Positions 36,584 through 46,862 of a DNA stretch of 64,000 nt are shown piece after piece. Under the pieces are notes generated by a model. It was given only the letters and a program-made list of their open reading frames with translations, was not told the DNA's origin and did not search any database. The number at the start of each line of letters is the position of its first letter. Position 1 is the first letter of the stretch. Where the stretch lies: positions 1 through 64,000 of the forward strand of contig JARGFU010000010.1 in the NCBI GenBank assembly GCA_029210625.1. The letters are read 5' to 3'. The stretch comes from Deltaproteobacteria bacterium (lineage in GTDB: Bacteria; Myxococcota; Myxococcia; SLRQ01). A program made the position numbers and the translations under genes.

Positions 36584-37432
36584 ATGCTGGGGGAACGATG
36601 GCTGGCCGTTGCAGCCGGAGCGCTCCTGCTCTCGGGCTGCGGGGTGACGGATCTCGAGCGCGGCCCCCCCGATGGGGCCGAGGACACGGCCTCGCTCGAC
36701 GCCGGCGCGCCGAACGGGGAGGGGAGCCCGGAGCCCGAGTGCGGCAACGGCCTGCTCGAGGCGGGCGAGGAGTGCGACCCCGGCCTCTTCACTCCCGGGC
36801 CCGTCGCGGCCCTCTGTCACGACGACTGCCGGCGGGCGCGCTGCGGTGACGGCGTCCTCGACCCGGGCGAGAGCTGCGACGAGGGGGGCGAGACCACCCG
36901 CTGCACCGCCGACTGCCGGCTCCCGCCGCCGCCGATCGCCACCTACCGGATGGCCGCGGAGCTCTACAGGATGGGCGAGGTGGGAAGGGAGCGCTGGGGC
37001 GAGCTCGGCGGCTGCCTCGAGCTCGCCCTCCACGGCGAGCCGACGGTGCTCGGAGGCGGGGTGGGCGCCGACCTCGAGGTGCTGGTCTTCGCCGGCCACC
37101 TCCTCGGCCCCGACGGCCTGGAGCACCGGCTGGAAGGCCTCGACGACGGTGAGGTCGAGGTCGTGACCGAGACCGGCTGGGCGCCGACCCTCGGCTACCT
37201 GCGGATCTACCTGGGCGGGTTCCCGGAGCTGCACCTCCTCGACCTGGCCGTCGATGGCCTCCTGGCCCCCGGCGATCAGGTGGGCGGGCCGAGCTACGAG
37301 GGGGCGACCTGGAGCGGTGACTTCCCCTGGCCCGAGCAGGTCGAGGCCACCGGGCTGGTCTTCCTCTCCGCGGTGGGCCTCGTCGGTGAGATCGACTACC
37401 GCCTCGAGCAGGCCGCCTGCGCTCCGCTCTAG
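36584..37432 (+). CDS. Lipoprotein with two DUF4215-type Cys repeats
   Basis: 282 residues. Lipobox LLLSGC. Near residues 45-105 are two copies of the myxobacterial Cys repeat, CGNGLLEAGEECD and CGDGVLDPGESCD, each followed by a C-x3-C or C-x3-DC pair. The remaining 170 residues are a beta-rich domain of unknown type. It lies between the amidase and the opposing pspC, with only 10 nt to the pspC stop. Confidence 0.85.
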   Translation: MLGERWLAVAAGALLLSGCGVTDLERGPPDGAEDTASLDAGAPNGEGSPEPECGNGLLEAGEECDPGLFTPGPVAALCHDDCRRARCGDGVLDPGESCDEGGETTRCTADCRLPPPPIATYRMAAELYRMGEVGRERWGELGGCLELALHGEPTVLGGGVGADLEVLVFAGHLLGPDGLEHRLEGLDDGEVEVVTETGWAPTLGYLRIYLGGFPELHLLDLAVDGLLAPGDQVGGPSYEGATWSGDFPWPEQVEATGLVFLSAVGLVGEIDYRLEQAACAPL

Positions 37433-37442
37433 CCCGAAGGCA

Positions 37443-37700
37443 CTACGCCGCGGCGTGGTCGGTGGCCGGGGTGGACTCGACCTCGACCGTCCGGCGGCTG
37501 GTGAGCAGCTCGGGGCCCTCCGGCAGGATCAGCCAGGCCGCGAGGTAGGTGAGCACCAGCGGCAGGATCCCGGTGAGGAAGAGGAGGGGGATGGCCAGGA
37601 GGCGCACGAGGTTGGCGTCGACCTCCAGGTGCTCGGCGAGGCCGCCGCAGACGCCGAAGATCTTCCGGTCATGATTCGAGAGGCGAAGCTGCTTCTTCAT
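37443..37700 (-). CDS. pspC: PspC domain protein
   Basis: 85 residues. PspC core LRLSNHDRKIFGVCGGLAEHLEVDANLVRLL, then a membrane helix pair (IPLLFLTGILPLVLTYLAAWLILP) and a short polar tail. Family members sense inner-membrane stress in the phage-shock response. AAGGAG precedes the ATG. No pspA or pspB is nearby. Confidence 0.9.
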   Translation of the reverse strand: MKKQLRLSNHDRKIFGVCGGLAEHLEVDANLVRLLAIPLLFLTGILPLVLTYLAAWLILPEGPELLTSRRTVEVESTPATDHAAA

Positions 37701-37747
37701 TGGAAGCTCCTTTCACCTCTCTCTACGAGCAGGCCGGGGCCTCCATT

Positions 37748-39502
<1,755 letters not shown>

Positions 39503-39558
39503 GAGGTCCTCCCGTGGACCGTCAGATACCACGCTTGTCCGCCGGGTCGCAGCGCCGC

Positions 39559-39564
39559 TACCAT
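39559..39564 (+). promoter_or_regulatory. -10-like TACCAT before the cyclase, probable leaderless start
   Basis: TACCAT ends 6 nt before the GTG at 39571, in the divergent gap with the M14 gene. The spacing would put the transcription start at the codon itself. Confidence 0.4.
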
Positions 39565-39570
39565 CCCCAC

Positions 39571-41046
39571 GTGCCTTGCCTGATCCAGGACACCCCGGAA
39601 GGGCCGCGGGTCTTCGAGCTGAAGGAGACCACCTACATCGGCCGGGCCCCCGAGTGCGACATCGTCCTCTCGGACGCCTCGATCTCCCGCCGCCACGCCC
39701 GCATCCACCGCGTCGGCGGCAAGCACGTCCTGCAGGACGAGGGCAGCCGCTTCGGCTCCTTCGTCAACGGCTCGAAGGTGGCCTCCTTCGCCCTCTCCGA
39801 GGGAGATCGCGTGCAGCTGGGGAGCGTCGAGCTGATCTACCGCCTGGACCTGAAGCTCGACACCGGGCTGCGGGAGATCACCGGCGAGGGCGAGCGCCTG
39901 CCGGTCGACCCCGTCGAGGTGAAGCGCATCCTCGGCGAGCTGGAGCGGACCAAGGCCCTCCTCGCCCTGCAGCACACCTTCGTGCGCTGCACGAGCCTGA
40001 ACATGGTGCTCCAGGGCGCAGGCCCCGAGCTCACCCGCAAGCTGCGCGCCGACCGGGCGCTGGTGCTGATCTACGACTCGCGCACCAACGCCTTCACCAT
40101 CCAGTTCCAGCAGGGGCTGCCCTCCATCCCGCAGCACCGGGTCGGCGAGGTGGACCAGGCCTTCTCCACCGCCCAGATCCGCCACATGACGCCGGACCAC
40201 GACGGCCGGATCGCCATGGCCATCCCGATCCCGGGGAGCGAGCGCTACCCCCAGGGGCTGGTCTACGTCGAGTTCCCCCCCGGCCGGGTGCCGGAGGAGG
40301 GGCAGATCGAGATGGCGCGGGCCATGTGCGGCGAGCTGGGCAGCGCCCTGACCCACCACCGCCTGCTGAACCAGGTGCGGGAGGAGGCCGAGGCCCGCTC
40401 CAACCTCTCCCGCTACCTCGCCGACCAGGTCGTCGAGGCGGTGCTGGCCGGCAAGATCAATCTCGCCATGGGCGGTGAGCACCGCACGGTGACCGTGCTC
40501 TTCACCGACATCCGCTCCTTCACCACCCTCTCGGAGCGGATGCCCCCCGAGCACGTGCTCTCGATGCTCAACGAGTACTTCTCCGAGGCCGTGCCGATCA
40601 TCAAGCGCTACGAGGGCACGGTGGACAAGTTCATCGGTGACGCCCTGATGGCGGTCTTCGGTGCGCCCAACGAGCTACCCGACCAGGCCCTGCGGGCGGT
40701 GCGGGCCGCGGTGGAGATCCGGGACGTCGTCCGCGAGCTGCGCGTCCGCTGGGCCGACCGGCCCTGGGCCGCGCACATGGATGTTTCGAACTTCGCCGTG
40801 GGCATCGGCGTGAACACCGGCCCCGCGGTGGCCGGCAACCTCGGCTCGGAGGACCGGCGCGAGTACGGGGTCATCGGTGACGCGGTGAACGTGGCCGCGC
40901 GCCTCTGCTCCAAGGCCGGCCCCGACGAGGTCTTCATCGGCGGCGACACCGCCGCCGGGGTGGGCGATCAGATGCAGCTGAAGTTCCTGGAGCCGATGCC
41001 GGTGAAGGGCCGGCAGCAGCCGGTGCAGGCCTACAGCGTCCTCTGA
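39571..41046 (+). CDS. FHA-GAF-class III adenylate cyclase
   Basis: 491 residues from the GTG at 39571. FHA domain about 5-85 with the phosphothreonine-binding core YIGRAPECDIVLSD, SISRRHARI and GSFVNG. GAF-like region 120-280. Class III cyclase 300-490 with metal-binding Asp313 (LFTDIRSF) and Asp357, substrate-Lys candidate in KFIGDALMAVFG, and IGDAVNVAARL. All metal and transition-state residues appear present, so it should make cAMP. FHA domains read phosphothreonine, which links it to the kinase gene that ends against its stop. Confidence 0.92.
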   Translation: MPCLIQDTPEGPRVFELKETTYIGRAPECDIVLSDASISRRHARIHRVGGKHVLQDEGSRFGSFVNGSKVASFALSEGDRVQLGSVELIYRLDLKLDTGLREITGEGERLPVDPVEVKRILGELERTKALLALQHTFVRCTSLNMVLQGAGPELTRKLRADRALVLIYDSRTNAFTIQFQQGLPSIPQHRVGEVDQAFSTAQIRHMTPDHDGRIAMAIPIPGSERYPQGLVYVEFPPGRVPEEGQIEMARAMCGELGSALTHHRLLNQVREEAEARSNLSRYLADQVVEAVLAGKINLAMGGEHRTVTVLFTDIRSFTTLSERMPPEHVLSMLNEYFSEAVPIIKRYEGTVDKFIGDALMAVFGAPNELPDQALRAVRAAVEIRDVVRELRVRWADRPWAAHMDVSNFAVGIGVNTGPAVAGNLGSEDRREYGVIGDAVNVAARLCSKAGPDEVFIGGDTAAGVGDQMQLKFLEPMPVKGRQQPVQAYSVL

Positions 41047-41994
41047 TCAGGCGATCACGCCGAGCTTCTCGGCGAGGTAGCCCTCGAAGGCGCCGGGCGC
41101 CAGCTGGCAGTCCTCGTCGAGCTGGTAGCGCACCAGCGCCCCGCAGAGGGCGCCGGCGGTCGGGTAGCGGTTCTTGGAGGCCCGGGAGAGGGCCTTCTGG
41201 AGGATCTTCTTCATCGCCTCGTCGACCAGCCCCGGCGGGAAGTCGACCTTCGCCGCCGCGATGGACTGGAAGAGGCGCAGGTCGTCCTCTCCGTCGAAGG
41301 GCCGGTAGCCCACCACCAGCTCGTAGAGCATCACCCCGATCGCCCAGAGGTCGTCCGCCTGGCAGCGCTCGCCCCCGGCGACGATCTCCGGAGAGAAGTA
41401 GTGACGCTTGCCCAGGGCCATCCCCGGGGGGAGCTGCACGCCCGCGCCGATGCCGTCGATGGTGGCGACCCCGAAGTCTCCGAGCTTCACCTCGCCCTCC
41501 ACCGAGAGGAAGACGTTCGAGGGGTTCACGTCGCCGTGGATCAGCGCGAGGGGGTGCCCGCCCCGCCCCCGGGCCTGGTGGAAGGAGGCCAGGCCCCGCA
41601 GCACCGAGCAGATCACGTGGAGGGTCACCTCCAGCGGCACCCCGTCCGAGCTCTGGTGGTGGGAGGACATCAGGGTGCGCAGGTCGCCCCCGAAGAGGTC
41701 CTCCATCGCGATGAAGGCCCGGCCGCCGGCCTCCCCCACCTCGAGCCGGGCCACGAGGTTGGGGTGGTGCAGCAGGTTCATCAGGTCGGCCTCGAGCACG
41801 AAGAGATCGGTGACCTCCTCGTCTGCCCCCTTCTGGAGCAGCTTGAGGATGGCCGTGCGCAGCTCGCCCCGCTCGTCGACGTACTCGGCGCGGAAGATCT
41901 CGGCCATGCCCCCCTCACCGACCCTGGTGGCGAGCTGGTACTGACCGAAGCGCCGCGAGGCGATGACCCCCAGATTCTCCATCCCGTGAGACAC
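41047..41994 (-). CDS. Ser/Thr protein kinase with variant catalytic loop
   Basis: 315 residues, no membrane segment, almost only the kinase domain. Gly-loop VGEGGMAEIF, Lys51 in ILK, Glu68 in the C-helix, and catalytic loop H153-G154-D155-V-N157-P-S-N160 in place of HRD-x-K-P-x-N. The DFG at 173-175 is intact and SPE replaces APE. The catalytic Asp is kept but Arg becomes Gly and the phosphate-contacting Lys becomes Asn, so activity may be reduced or altered. It converges on the FHA-cyclase with no spacer. No PASTA or sensor domain. Confidence 0.9.
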   Translation of the reverse strand: MSHGMENLGVIASRRFGQYQLATRVGEGGMAEIFRAEYVDERGELRTAILKLLQKGADEEVTDLFVLEADLMNLLHHPNLVARLEVGEAGGRAFIAMEDLFGGDLRTLMSSHHQSSDGVPLEVTLHVICSVLRGLASFHQARGRGGHPLALIHGDVNPSNVFLSVEGEVKLGDFGVATIDGIGAGVQLPPGMALGKRHYFSPEIVAGGERCQADDLWAIGVMLYELVVGYRPFDGEDDLRLFQSIAAAKVDFPPGLVDEAMKKILQKALSRASKNRYPTAGALCGALVRYQLDEDCQLAPGAFEGYLAEKLGVIA

Positions 41995-42039
41995 CCTATC
42001 GTTCCCGCCGGGGCGGATTCCAGGGCAAGATGGGCCCCG

Positions 42040-44358
42040 ATGGAACGCTTCGTGGAGGGAGTCCTGCGAAGGAGGCTCTGGGTGCTGGCCGCGATCGGCC
42101 TGCTCTCCGGGCTCTCCCTCCTCTCCCTCACCCGGGCGGTGATCGCCTCCTCGGTGGCCGAGCTCTTCCTGGGGGAGAGCGCCGAGTACCAGGCCTTCCT
42201 CGAGCAGGCGCGCACCTTCGGCAACGACGAGATCGGCGTCTTCATCCTGCCCGCGAAGGGGATCCTCGAGCCCGAGGGCCGCGAGGCCCTCGCCCGGGCC
42301 ACCGGCGCGATCGAGTCGATGCCCGAGGTCGCCCGGGTGCTCTCGATCCTGGACGTGCAGAGCATCCGCTCGGACGACGACGACCTAGTGGTGGAGAGCC
42401 GGGTCGACCGCATCGAGAGCGCCGGGCTCGGCGGCGCCGAGGCCCTGGCCGAGCTCGAGGACGAGCCGCTGGTCCGCGGCACGCTCCTCTCCCGGGACGG
42501 CAACCACACCGCGGTGGTCGTCGAGCTGCGCACCGACGGGCAGCGGGCGGCCGAGCGCCTCGATCTCTACATCCGGCAGATGCTCGACGCCTTCGTCGAC
42601 GCGGGCTTCCCCCGGGAGGAGATCCGCCGGGCCGGCGCCATCGTGGTGATGTCCGAGGTGATCGTCCAGACCCTCTACTCGGTGAGGGGCATCTTCCCGA
42701 TCTCGGCGGTGGTGCTGCTCTTCGCGGTCTGGGCCCTCTTCCGGCGCCTCTGGCCCTCGATGCTCTCCCTGGGGATCGCGCTGGTCGCGGTCCTCTGGAC
42801 GATGGGCCTGGCCGTCGCCATCGACCCCCAGGTGAACATCCTGATGGCGACGGTGCCGGCGGTGATCCTGATCGTCTCCTTCTCGGACGTGGTGCACCTC
42901 TGCTCGGCCTATCTGCTGGAGCTCGAGCGGGGGCTCGAGAAGGATGCGGCCATCCGTCAGGCGGCGGCCGACGTCGGCCGGGCCTGCCTCTACACCTCCC
43001 TGACCACCTTCGTCGGCTTCGTCTCCCTCTCCCTGATCCCCACCAAGGCCTTCCGGCAGCTGGGGCTGATCCTCGGCTTCGGCGTGGCGGTGGCCCTCCT
43101 CCTGGCCGTCACCCTCGCCCCCATCGCCTTCCACCTCCTGCCGCAGCCGAAGGCCCTGCGCGCGGGCACCACCGGCAGGGTGCAGGGCCTCCTCGACGGT
43201 GTGCTGGCCGCCGTGCAGCGCCTGGTCCTGCGCTTCCCGCTGCCCACCGCGCTCGCCTTCGGTGTCCTCTTCCTGGCCTGCGTCGCCTCCCTCTTCACCC
43301 TCCACCTCGAGACCCGCTTCTCGGATCGCCTGGCGCCGCGCAACCAGGTGCGGCAGGACCACCACTTCCTCATCGATCACTTCGGCGGCTCGAACATCAT
43401 GGAGCTCTACCTGGAGGCCCCCGAGGTGGACGGCCTGCTCGAGCCGGCCGTGATGCAGGGCGTGGCGGCGCTCGCCGCCGAGGCCCGCGCCCTGCCCGAG
43501 GTCTCGGCGGTCTTCTCGCTGGTGGATCTGATGGAGCAGCTCCACCGGTCCCTCGACCCCGGGGCGAAGGGCGCCCTGCCCGCGACCCGGGAGGCCCTCG
43601 CCCAGTACCTGCTGCTCTTCGAGATGTCCGGGGGGGAGGAGCTGGAGCGCCTGGTCGACGCCGACCGCCGCAAGATGCACCTGACGGTGCGCCTGCCCGA
43701 CGAGGGCTTCCGCAGCACGGCCGAGGTGGGCCGCAAGCTGGAGGAGGCCGGGCGCCGCCTGATCCCGGAGGAGGTGCGGGTCTGGGCGACGGGCCACACC
43801 CTGCTCTTCGGCATGTGGCTCGACGACGTCATCGCCGGGCAGCGCCGGGGCCTGGGCCTCTCGCTGGCCGTCATCGCGTTCATGATGATCATCTCGGTGC
43901 GCTCGCTGCGGATGGGGCTCTGGTCGATGATCCCCAACGTCCTGCCGCTGCTGGCGCTCGGCGGCTACCTGGCGCTGACGACCGCCGCGGTGGACACCGA
44001 CCTGATGATGGTCGCGATGCTGGCCATCGGCATCGGGGTCGACGACACCATCCACTTCCTGACCCGCTATTGCATCGAGCGGGAGCGGGGGGCGAGCCGC
44101 GAGCAGGCGATCGAGAACACCTTCCACTTCGCCGGCCGGGCCATCGTGATGACCACGGTCATCCTGGTTGTGGGCTTCGCGCCCTTCGCGAGCAGCCAGT
44201 ACCTGAGCACCCGGGTGATGGGGACGCTCCTGCCGATGGTGCTCGGGGTGGCGCTGGTCGCGGACCTGGTGCTGGTGCCCGCGCTCCTGAAGCTCGGAGT
44301 GATGGAGCGAGGCGTGGATCGCAAGGGCGACGCCATTCGTGCCGGCCGCGAGCCCTAG
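42040..44358 (+). CDS. RND/MMPL superfamily transporter
   Basis: 772 residues with the RND duplication: an N-terminal helix, an exported loop (40-220), helices 2-6, then the same order again. Motifs include VNILMATVPAVILIVSFSDVVHLCSAY and the second-half TDLMMVAMLAIGIGVDDTIHFLTRY, with DDT in the membrane as in proton-relay positions. It belongs with HAE3/MMPL exporters of lipids or hopanoids. The ATG at 42040 follows GGGCAAG weakly. Divergent from the kinase across 45 bp; monocistronic by context. Confidence 0.9.
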   Translation: MERFVEGVLRRRLWVLAAIGLLSGLSLLSLTRAVIASSVAELFLGESAEYQAFLEQARTFGNDEIGVFILPAKGILEPEGREALARATGAIESMPEVARVLSILDVQSIRSDDDDLVVESRVDRIESAGLGGAEALAELEDEPLVRGTLLSRDGNHTAVVVELRTDGQRAAERLDLYIRQMLDAFVDAGFPREEIRRAGAIVVMSEVIVQTLYSVRGIFPISAVVLLFAVWALFRRLWPSMLSLGIALVAVLWTMGLAVAIDPQVNILMATVPAVILIVSFSDVVHLCSAYLLELERGLEKDAAIRQAAADVGRACLYTSLTTFVGFVSLSLIPTKAFRQLGLILGFGVAVALLLAVTLAPIAFHLLPQPKALRAGTTGRVQGLLDGVLAAVQRLVLRFPLPTALAFGVLFLACVASLFTLHLETRFSDRLAPRNQVRQDHHFLIDHFGGSNIMELYLEAPEVDGLLEPAVMQGVAALAAEARALPEVSAVFSLVDLMEQLHRSLDPGAKGALPATREALAQYLLLFEMSGGEELERLVDADRRKMHLTVRLPDEGFRSTAEVGRKLEEAGRRLIPEEVRVWATGHTLLFGMWLDDVIAGQRRGLGLSLAVIAFMMIISVRSLRMGLWSMIPNVLPLLALGGYLALTTAAVDTDLMMVAMLAIGIGVDDTIHFLTRYCIERERGASREQAIENTFHFAGRAIVMTTVILVVGFAPFASSQYLSTRVMGTLLPMVLGVALVADLVLVPALLKLGVMERGVDRKGDAIRAGREP

Positions 44359-44408
44359 TCGAGAATCGACCCGCTCCTGAAGGCGGCCGTCGGCCAACCT
44401 CCGGTCGG

Positions 44409-44437
44409 TTGCCCGGGCCCGGGAGGACGCCTAGAAT
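44409..44437 (+). promoter_or_regulatory. Sigma-70-like promoter of the FecR/PEGA cluster
   Basis: TTGCCC (44409-44414), 17-bp spacer, TAGAAT (44432-44437). This is one of the best -35/-10 pairs in the window. Transcription would start near 44444, about 67 nt before the first gene. Confidence 0.6.
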
Positions 44438-44460
44438 TGCTCTACTGGGGTGGGCTCAGA

Positions 44461-44485
44461 AGCAGGGGTCGTGCTGACCCCTGCT
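44461..44485 (+). promoter_or_regulatory. Perfect 10-bp hairpin in the leader of the FecR/PEGA cluster
   Basis: AGCAGGGGTC (44461-44470), loop GTGCT, GACCCCTGCT (44476-44485). It lies between the promoter and the ribosome-binding site AGGAG. There is no T-tract, so it is either a transcript-stabilising stem or a DNA operator downstream of the start point. Confidence 0.6.
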
Positions 44486-44510
44486 CGTGTGATCAAGCTG
44501 CAGGAGCCGG

Positions 44511-46433
44511 ATGGAATCCTCTGCCACTTCGATTCAGTGGGTTCCGGTCTCCGAGGTGGGAGGAGACTGGGTCCAGGCGAGGGTGCGGGTGGTGTTCAAG
44601 GGACACCGGATCACCCGGACGAGCGAGGCCATCTGCCTGGAGGGGCTCAGCGTCGAGGGCGACGCACCCAGCCCCATCGGGACAGAGGTGATCGTGGCCT
44701 TCGACTCCCCCTGGGGCGAAGGGCGGATCTACGCCCGGGGGCGCATCGAGGGGCTGGACTGGGCGCCGCTGCACACCAACATCTTCGCCACCGGCGAGGA
44801 GGGCTTCGCGATCTCCTTCCACGCCTTCCACAAGGCCAAGGTGATCGAGGAGCTCCGGACCTTCGTCGGGGCAGCGGGCCCCGCGGCGGCTCCCGTCCAG
44901 AACGGGGAGGTCGATCTCGCCGACCTCATCGGTGACTCCCTCCTCGACGAGGACGCACCGGCGCCTGCTCTGCCTCCGACCGCGGTCGGGCCTGCCCCGG
45001 GCCAGCCCGCGGCGCCCGCGGAAGATCTCGGCGCGACGCCGACCCCCCGGCCCTCCGGCTCGGGGCGAGGGCGCCTCGCGTTGATCGCCGCCGCCGCCGG
45101 CCTCGGCCTGGTGTCGATCGCGCTCTTCGGCTGGAGCTTCTTCGAGGGGGGAGAGAGCGCGCCGCCGGCGACGGAGCCGGAGACGACTGCCCTGGCGGCG
45201 CCGCCCACCCCGGCGCCCCCAGAGCCGGAGCCGGAGCCCGTGGCGAGCTGGGAGTGCGCTCCCCTCTCCGGCGCGGCGCCGTCTCCCATGCCGGCCGAGG
45301 CCCTCGGCTGCGCGGTGGGCATGGTCGGAGAGGCCCAGGTCCGCCGGGCGGGCACCGAGGCATGGGTGTCCCTGCGGGAAGGGGAGCCCCTGCGCCAGGG
45401 CGACCAGGTCCGGGGCAGCGAGGGGGGGCGGGTGAGCCTGCGCCTCTCCTCGGGGGAGCTCTTCGAGCTCGACCCGGGAGCGGCAGTCCGGGTGGCCGCC
45501 GAGGAGAGCGAGGCCGGCAAGCGTGGTCGCGTCGAGGTCGTCACCGGCGCCATCTCGGCCACCCTGGAGGCGGGCGGCTCACAGGCGGTGGTGGCCGAGG
45601 CGGGGGGTGAGCCCCTACGCATCGAGTCGGATCCCGGAGAGGAGCCGGTCCAGTACCGGATGACCAGCCGGGAGGATGGCTCCCTCGAGGTCGCCGTCCG
45701 CAAGGGGAGCGCGCGCCTCGTCGATCGCGGCGGCCGCAGCGTCTCCCTGGTGGCCGGCAAGGCCCAGGACGTCGCGGAAGGCTCGCTGCGGGGCGAGGCG
45801 TTGACCCTGCCCGACTTCCCCCAGATGGTCTCGCCCGGGGTGGACGCCACCCTCACCTTCGAGAAGGACCTCGAGACCGCGCTGGAGTGGCGAGCGGTGA
45901 AGGGCGCGGCCTCCTACCGGGTCGAGGTGGCGGTCGACCAGGGCTTCCGCAACCTGCGCTTCTCCGAGGTCGTGAAGAAGACCGGCGCGGTCTTCCGGCC
46001 GACGGAGCCGGGGGTCTTCTACTGGCGGGTGGCCGCCCGCAACACCGCCGATCGCGAGGGCGAGTTCGGCTTCAACCGGCGCCTCTACGTGGTCGCCGAG
46101 GATGAGATCGACTACCTGGTCGCTCCCGCGGCGGACGCGAGGGTCGCCTACCTCGGGCCCAGCACCGAGATCAGCTTCTCGTGGCGGGCCGCGGTCGGGG
46201 GAAGTCGCTACAACCTGATCGTCGATCGGGATCCCGGGCTCGAGGGCAAGGCGGTCCGCTCGGTGAAGACCGAGGCCCAGGAGGTTCGGGTCCGCAACCT
46301 CCGCCCGGGCGTGTACTTCTGGGGCGTCTTCCTCGACACCGGGGAGGCCCGCGAGCCGCTCTTCACGACCAGCCGGAAGCTCACGGTCAAGAAGGACAAG
46401 ATCCAGGTCCCCAAGCGCCTGAAGTGGGACTAG
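44511..46433 (+). CDS. PilZ-like / FecR-domain membrane protein
   Basis: 640 residues. Residues 1-115 resemble a PilZ domain (ICLEGLSVEGDAPSPIGTEVIVAF), though the RxxxR motif is not clear. A Pro/Ala linker leads to a membrane helix at about 185-207, then a Pro/Glu linker and a FecR-type domain (about 270-410: MVGEAQVRRAG...WVSLREGEPLRQGDQVRGSEGGRVSLRLSSGELFELDPGA). The C-terminus (445-640) has two beta modules of the form YRVEVAVDQGF / YNLIVDRDPG and VFYWRVA / VYFWGVF. The predicted layout is PilZ in the cytoplasm and FecR outside. First gene of a four-gene operon. Confidence 0.85.
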   Translation: MESSATSIQWVPVSEVGGDWVQARVRVVFKGHRITRTSEAICLEGLSVEGDAPSPIGTEVIVAFDSPWGEGRIYARGRIEGLDWAPLHTNIFATGEEGFAISFHAFHKAKVIEELRTFVGAAGPAAAPVQNGEVDLADLIGDSLLDEDAPAPALPPTAVGPAPGQPAAPAEDLGATPTPRPSGSGRGRLALIAAAAGLGLVSIALFGWSFFEGGESAPPATEPETTALAAPPTPAPPEPEPEPVASWECAPLSGAAPSPMPAEALGCAVGMVGEAQVRRAGTEAWVSLREGEPLRQGDQVRGSEGGRVSLRLSSGELFELDPGAAVRVAAEESEAGKRGRVEVVTGAISATLEAGGSQAVVAEAGGEPLRIESDPGEEPVQYRMTSREDGSLEVAVRKGSARLVDRGGRSVSLVAGKAQDVAEGSLRGEALTLPDFPQMVSPGVDATLTFEKDLETALEWRAVKGAASYRVEVAVDQGFRNLRFSEVVKKTGAVFRPTEPGVFYWRVAARNTADREGEFGFNRRLYVVAEDEIDYLVAPAADARVAYLGPSTEISFSWRAAVGGSRYNLIVDRDPGLEGKAVRSVKTEAQEVRVRNLRPGVYFWGVFLDTGEAREPLFTTSRKLTVKKDKIQVPKRLKWD

Positions 46434-46464
46434 GCGCGGCGAGGACGTGAATGGAGGAGCTGGG

Positions 46465-46857
46465 ATGAGAGTCGGAAGATGGTCAGCGGTGCTGTCGCTG
46501 GGACTCCTGCTGGGCTGCGCGACCCCCGCGCCCGAGCCCGATCCGCTCCCGGAGGCCGAGGCTGCCCCGCCGGCGGCGGAGGTGAGCCCCGCGGAGGCGC
46601 CGGCGCCGACCTGCCCTGAGGCGTCGGGCCTCTGTCTCGTGGTCCAGCCCGAGGACACCCTCGTCGTGGTGGACGGAGACGAGCACGGCATGGTCTCCTC
46701 CATCGGCGAGGCGGGGGCGCGGTTCATCCCCCTCTCCCCGGGCATCCACCGCATCACCTTGCGTCGCGAGGGCATGCAGACGTGGCGGACCGAGGTGACG
46801 GTGGCCCAGAGGGCCGAGCCCATCGTGGTGGAGCTGGAAGAGATGGCGGAGCCCTAG
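46465..46857 (+). CDS. PEGA-domain lipoprotein
   Basis: 130 residues from the ATG at 46465 (GGAGGAGC upstream; a GTG at 46447 is weaker). Lipobox LLLGC, a Pro/Glu/Ala linker, then one PEGA-like beta module (LVVQPEDTLVVVDGDEHGM ... LSPGIHRITLRREGMQTWRTEVTV). PEGA domains are surface or periplasmic and often accompany FecR proteins. It lies 31 nt after the FecR gene and 5 nt before the next. Confidence 0.8.
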   Translation: MRVGRWSAVLSLGLLLGCATPAPEPDPLPEAEAAPPAAEVSPAEAPAPTCPEASGLCLVVQPEDTLVVVDGDEHGMVSSIGEAGARFIPLSPGIHRITLRREGMQTWRTEVTVAQRAEPIVVELEEMAEP

Positions 46858-46862
46858 CCTCC

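Noticed and set aside
41994-42040. Kinase as pseudokinase without activity
   Set aside because: Lys51, Glu68, Asp155 and DFG are kept, and myxobacterial kinases often replace the HRDxK lysine, so inactivity is not shown.
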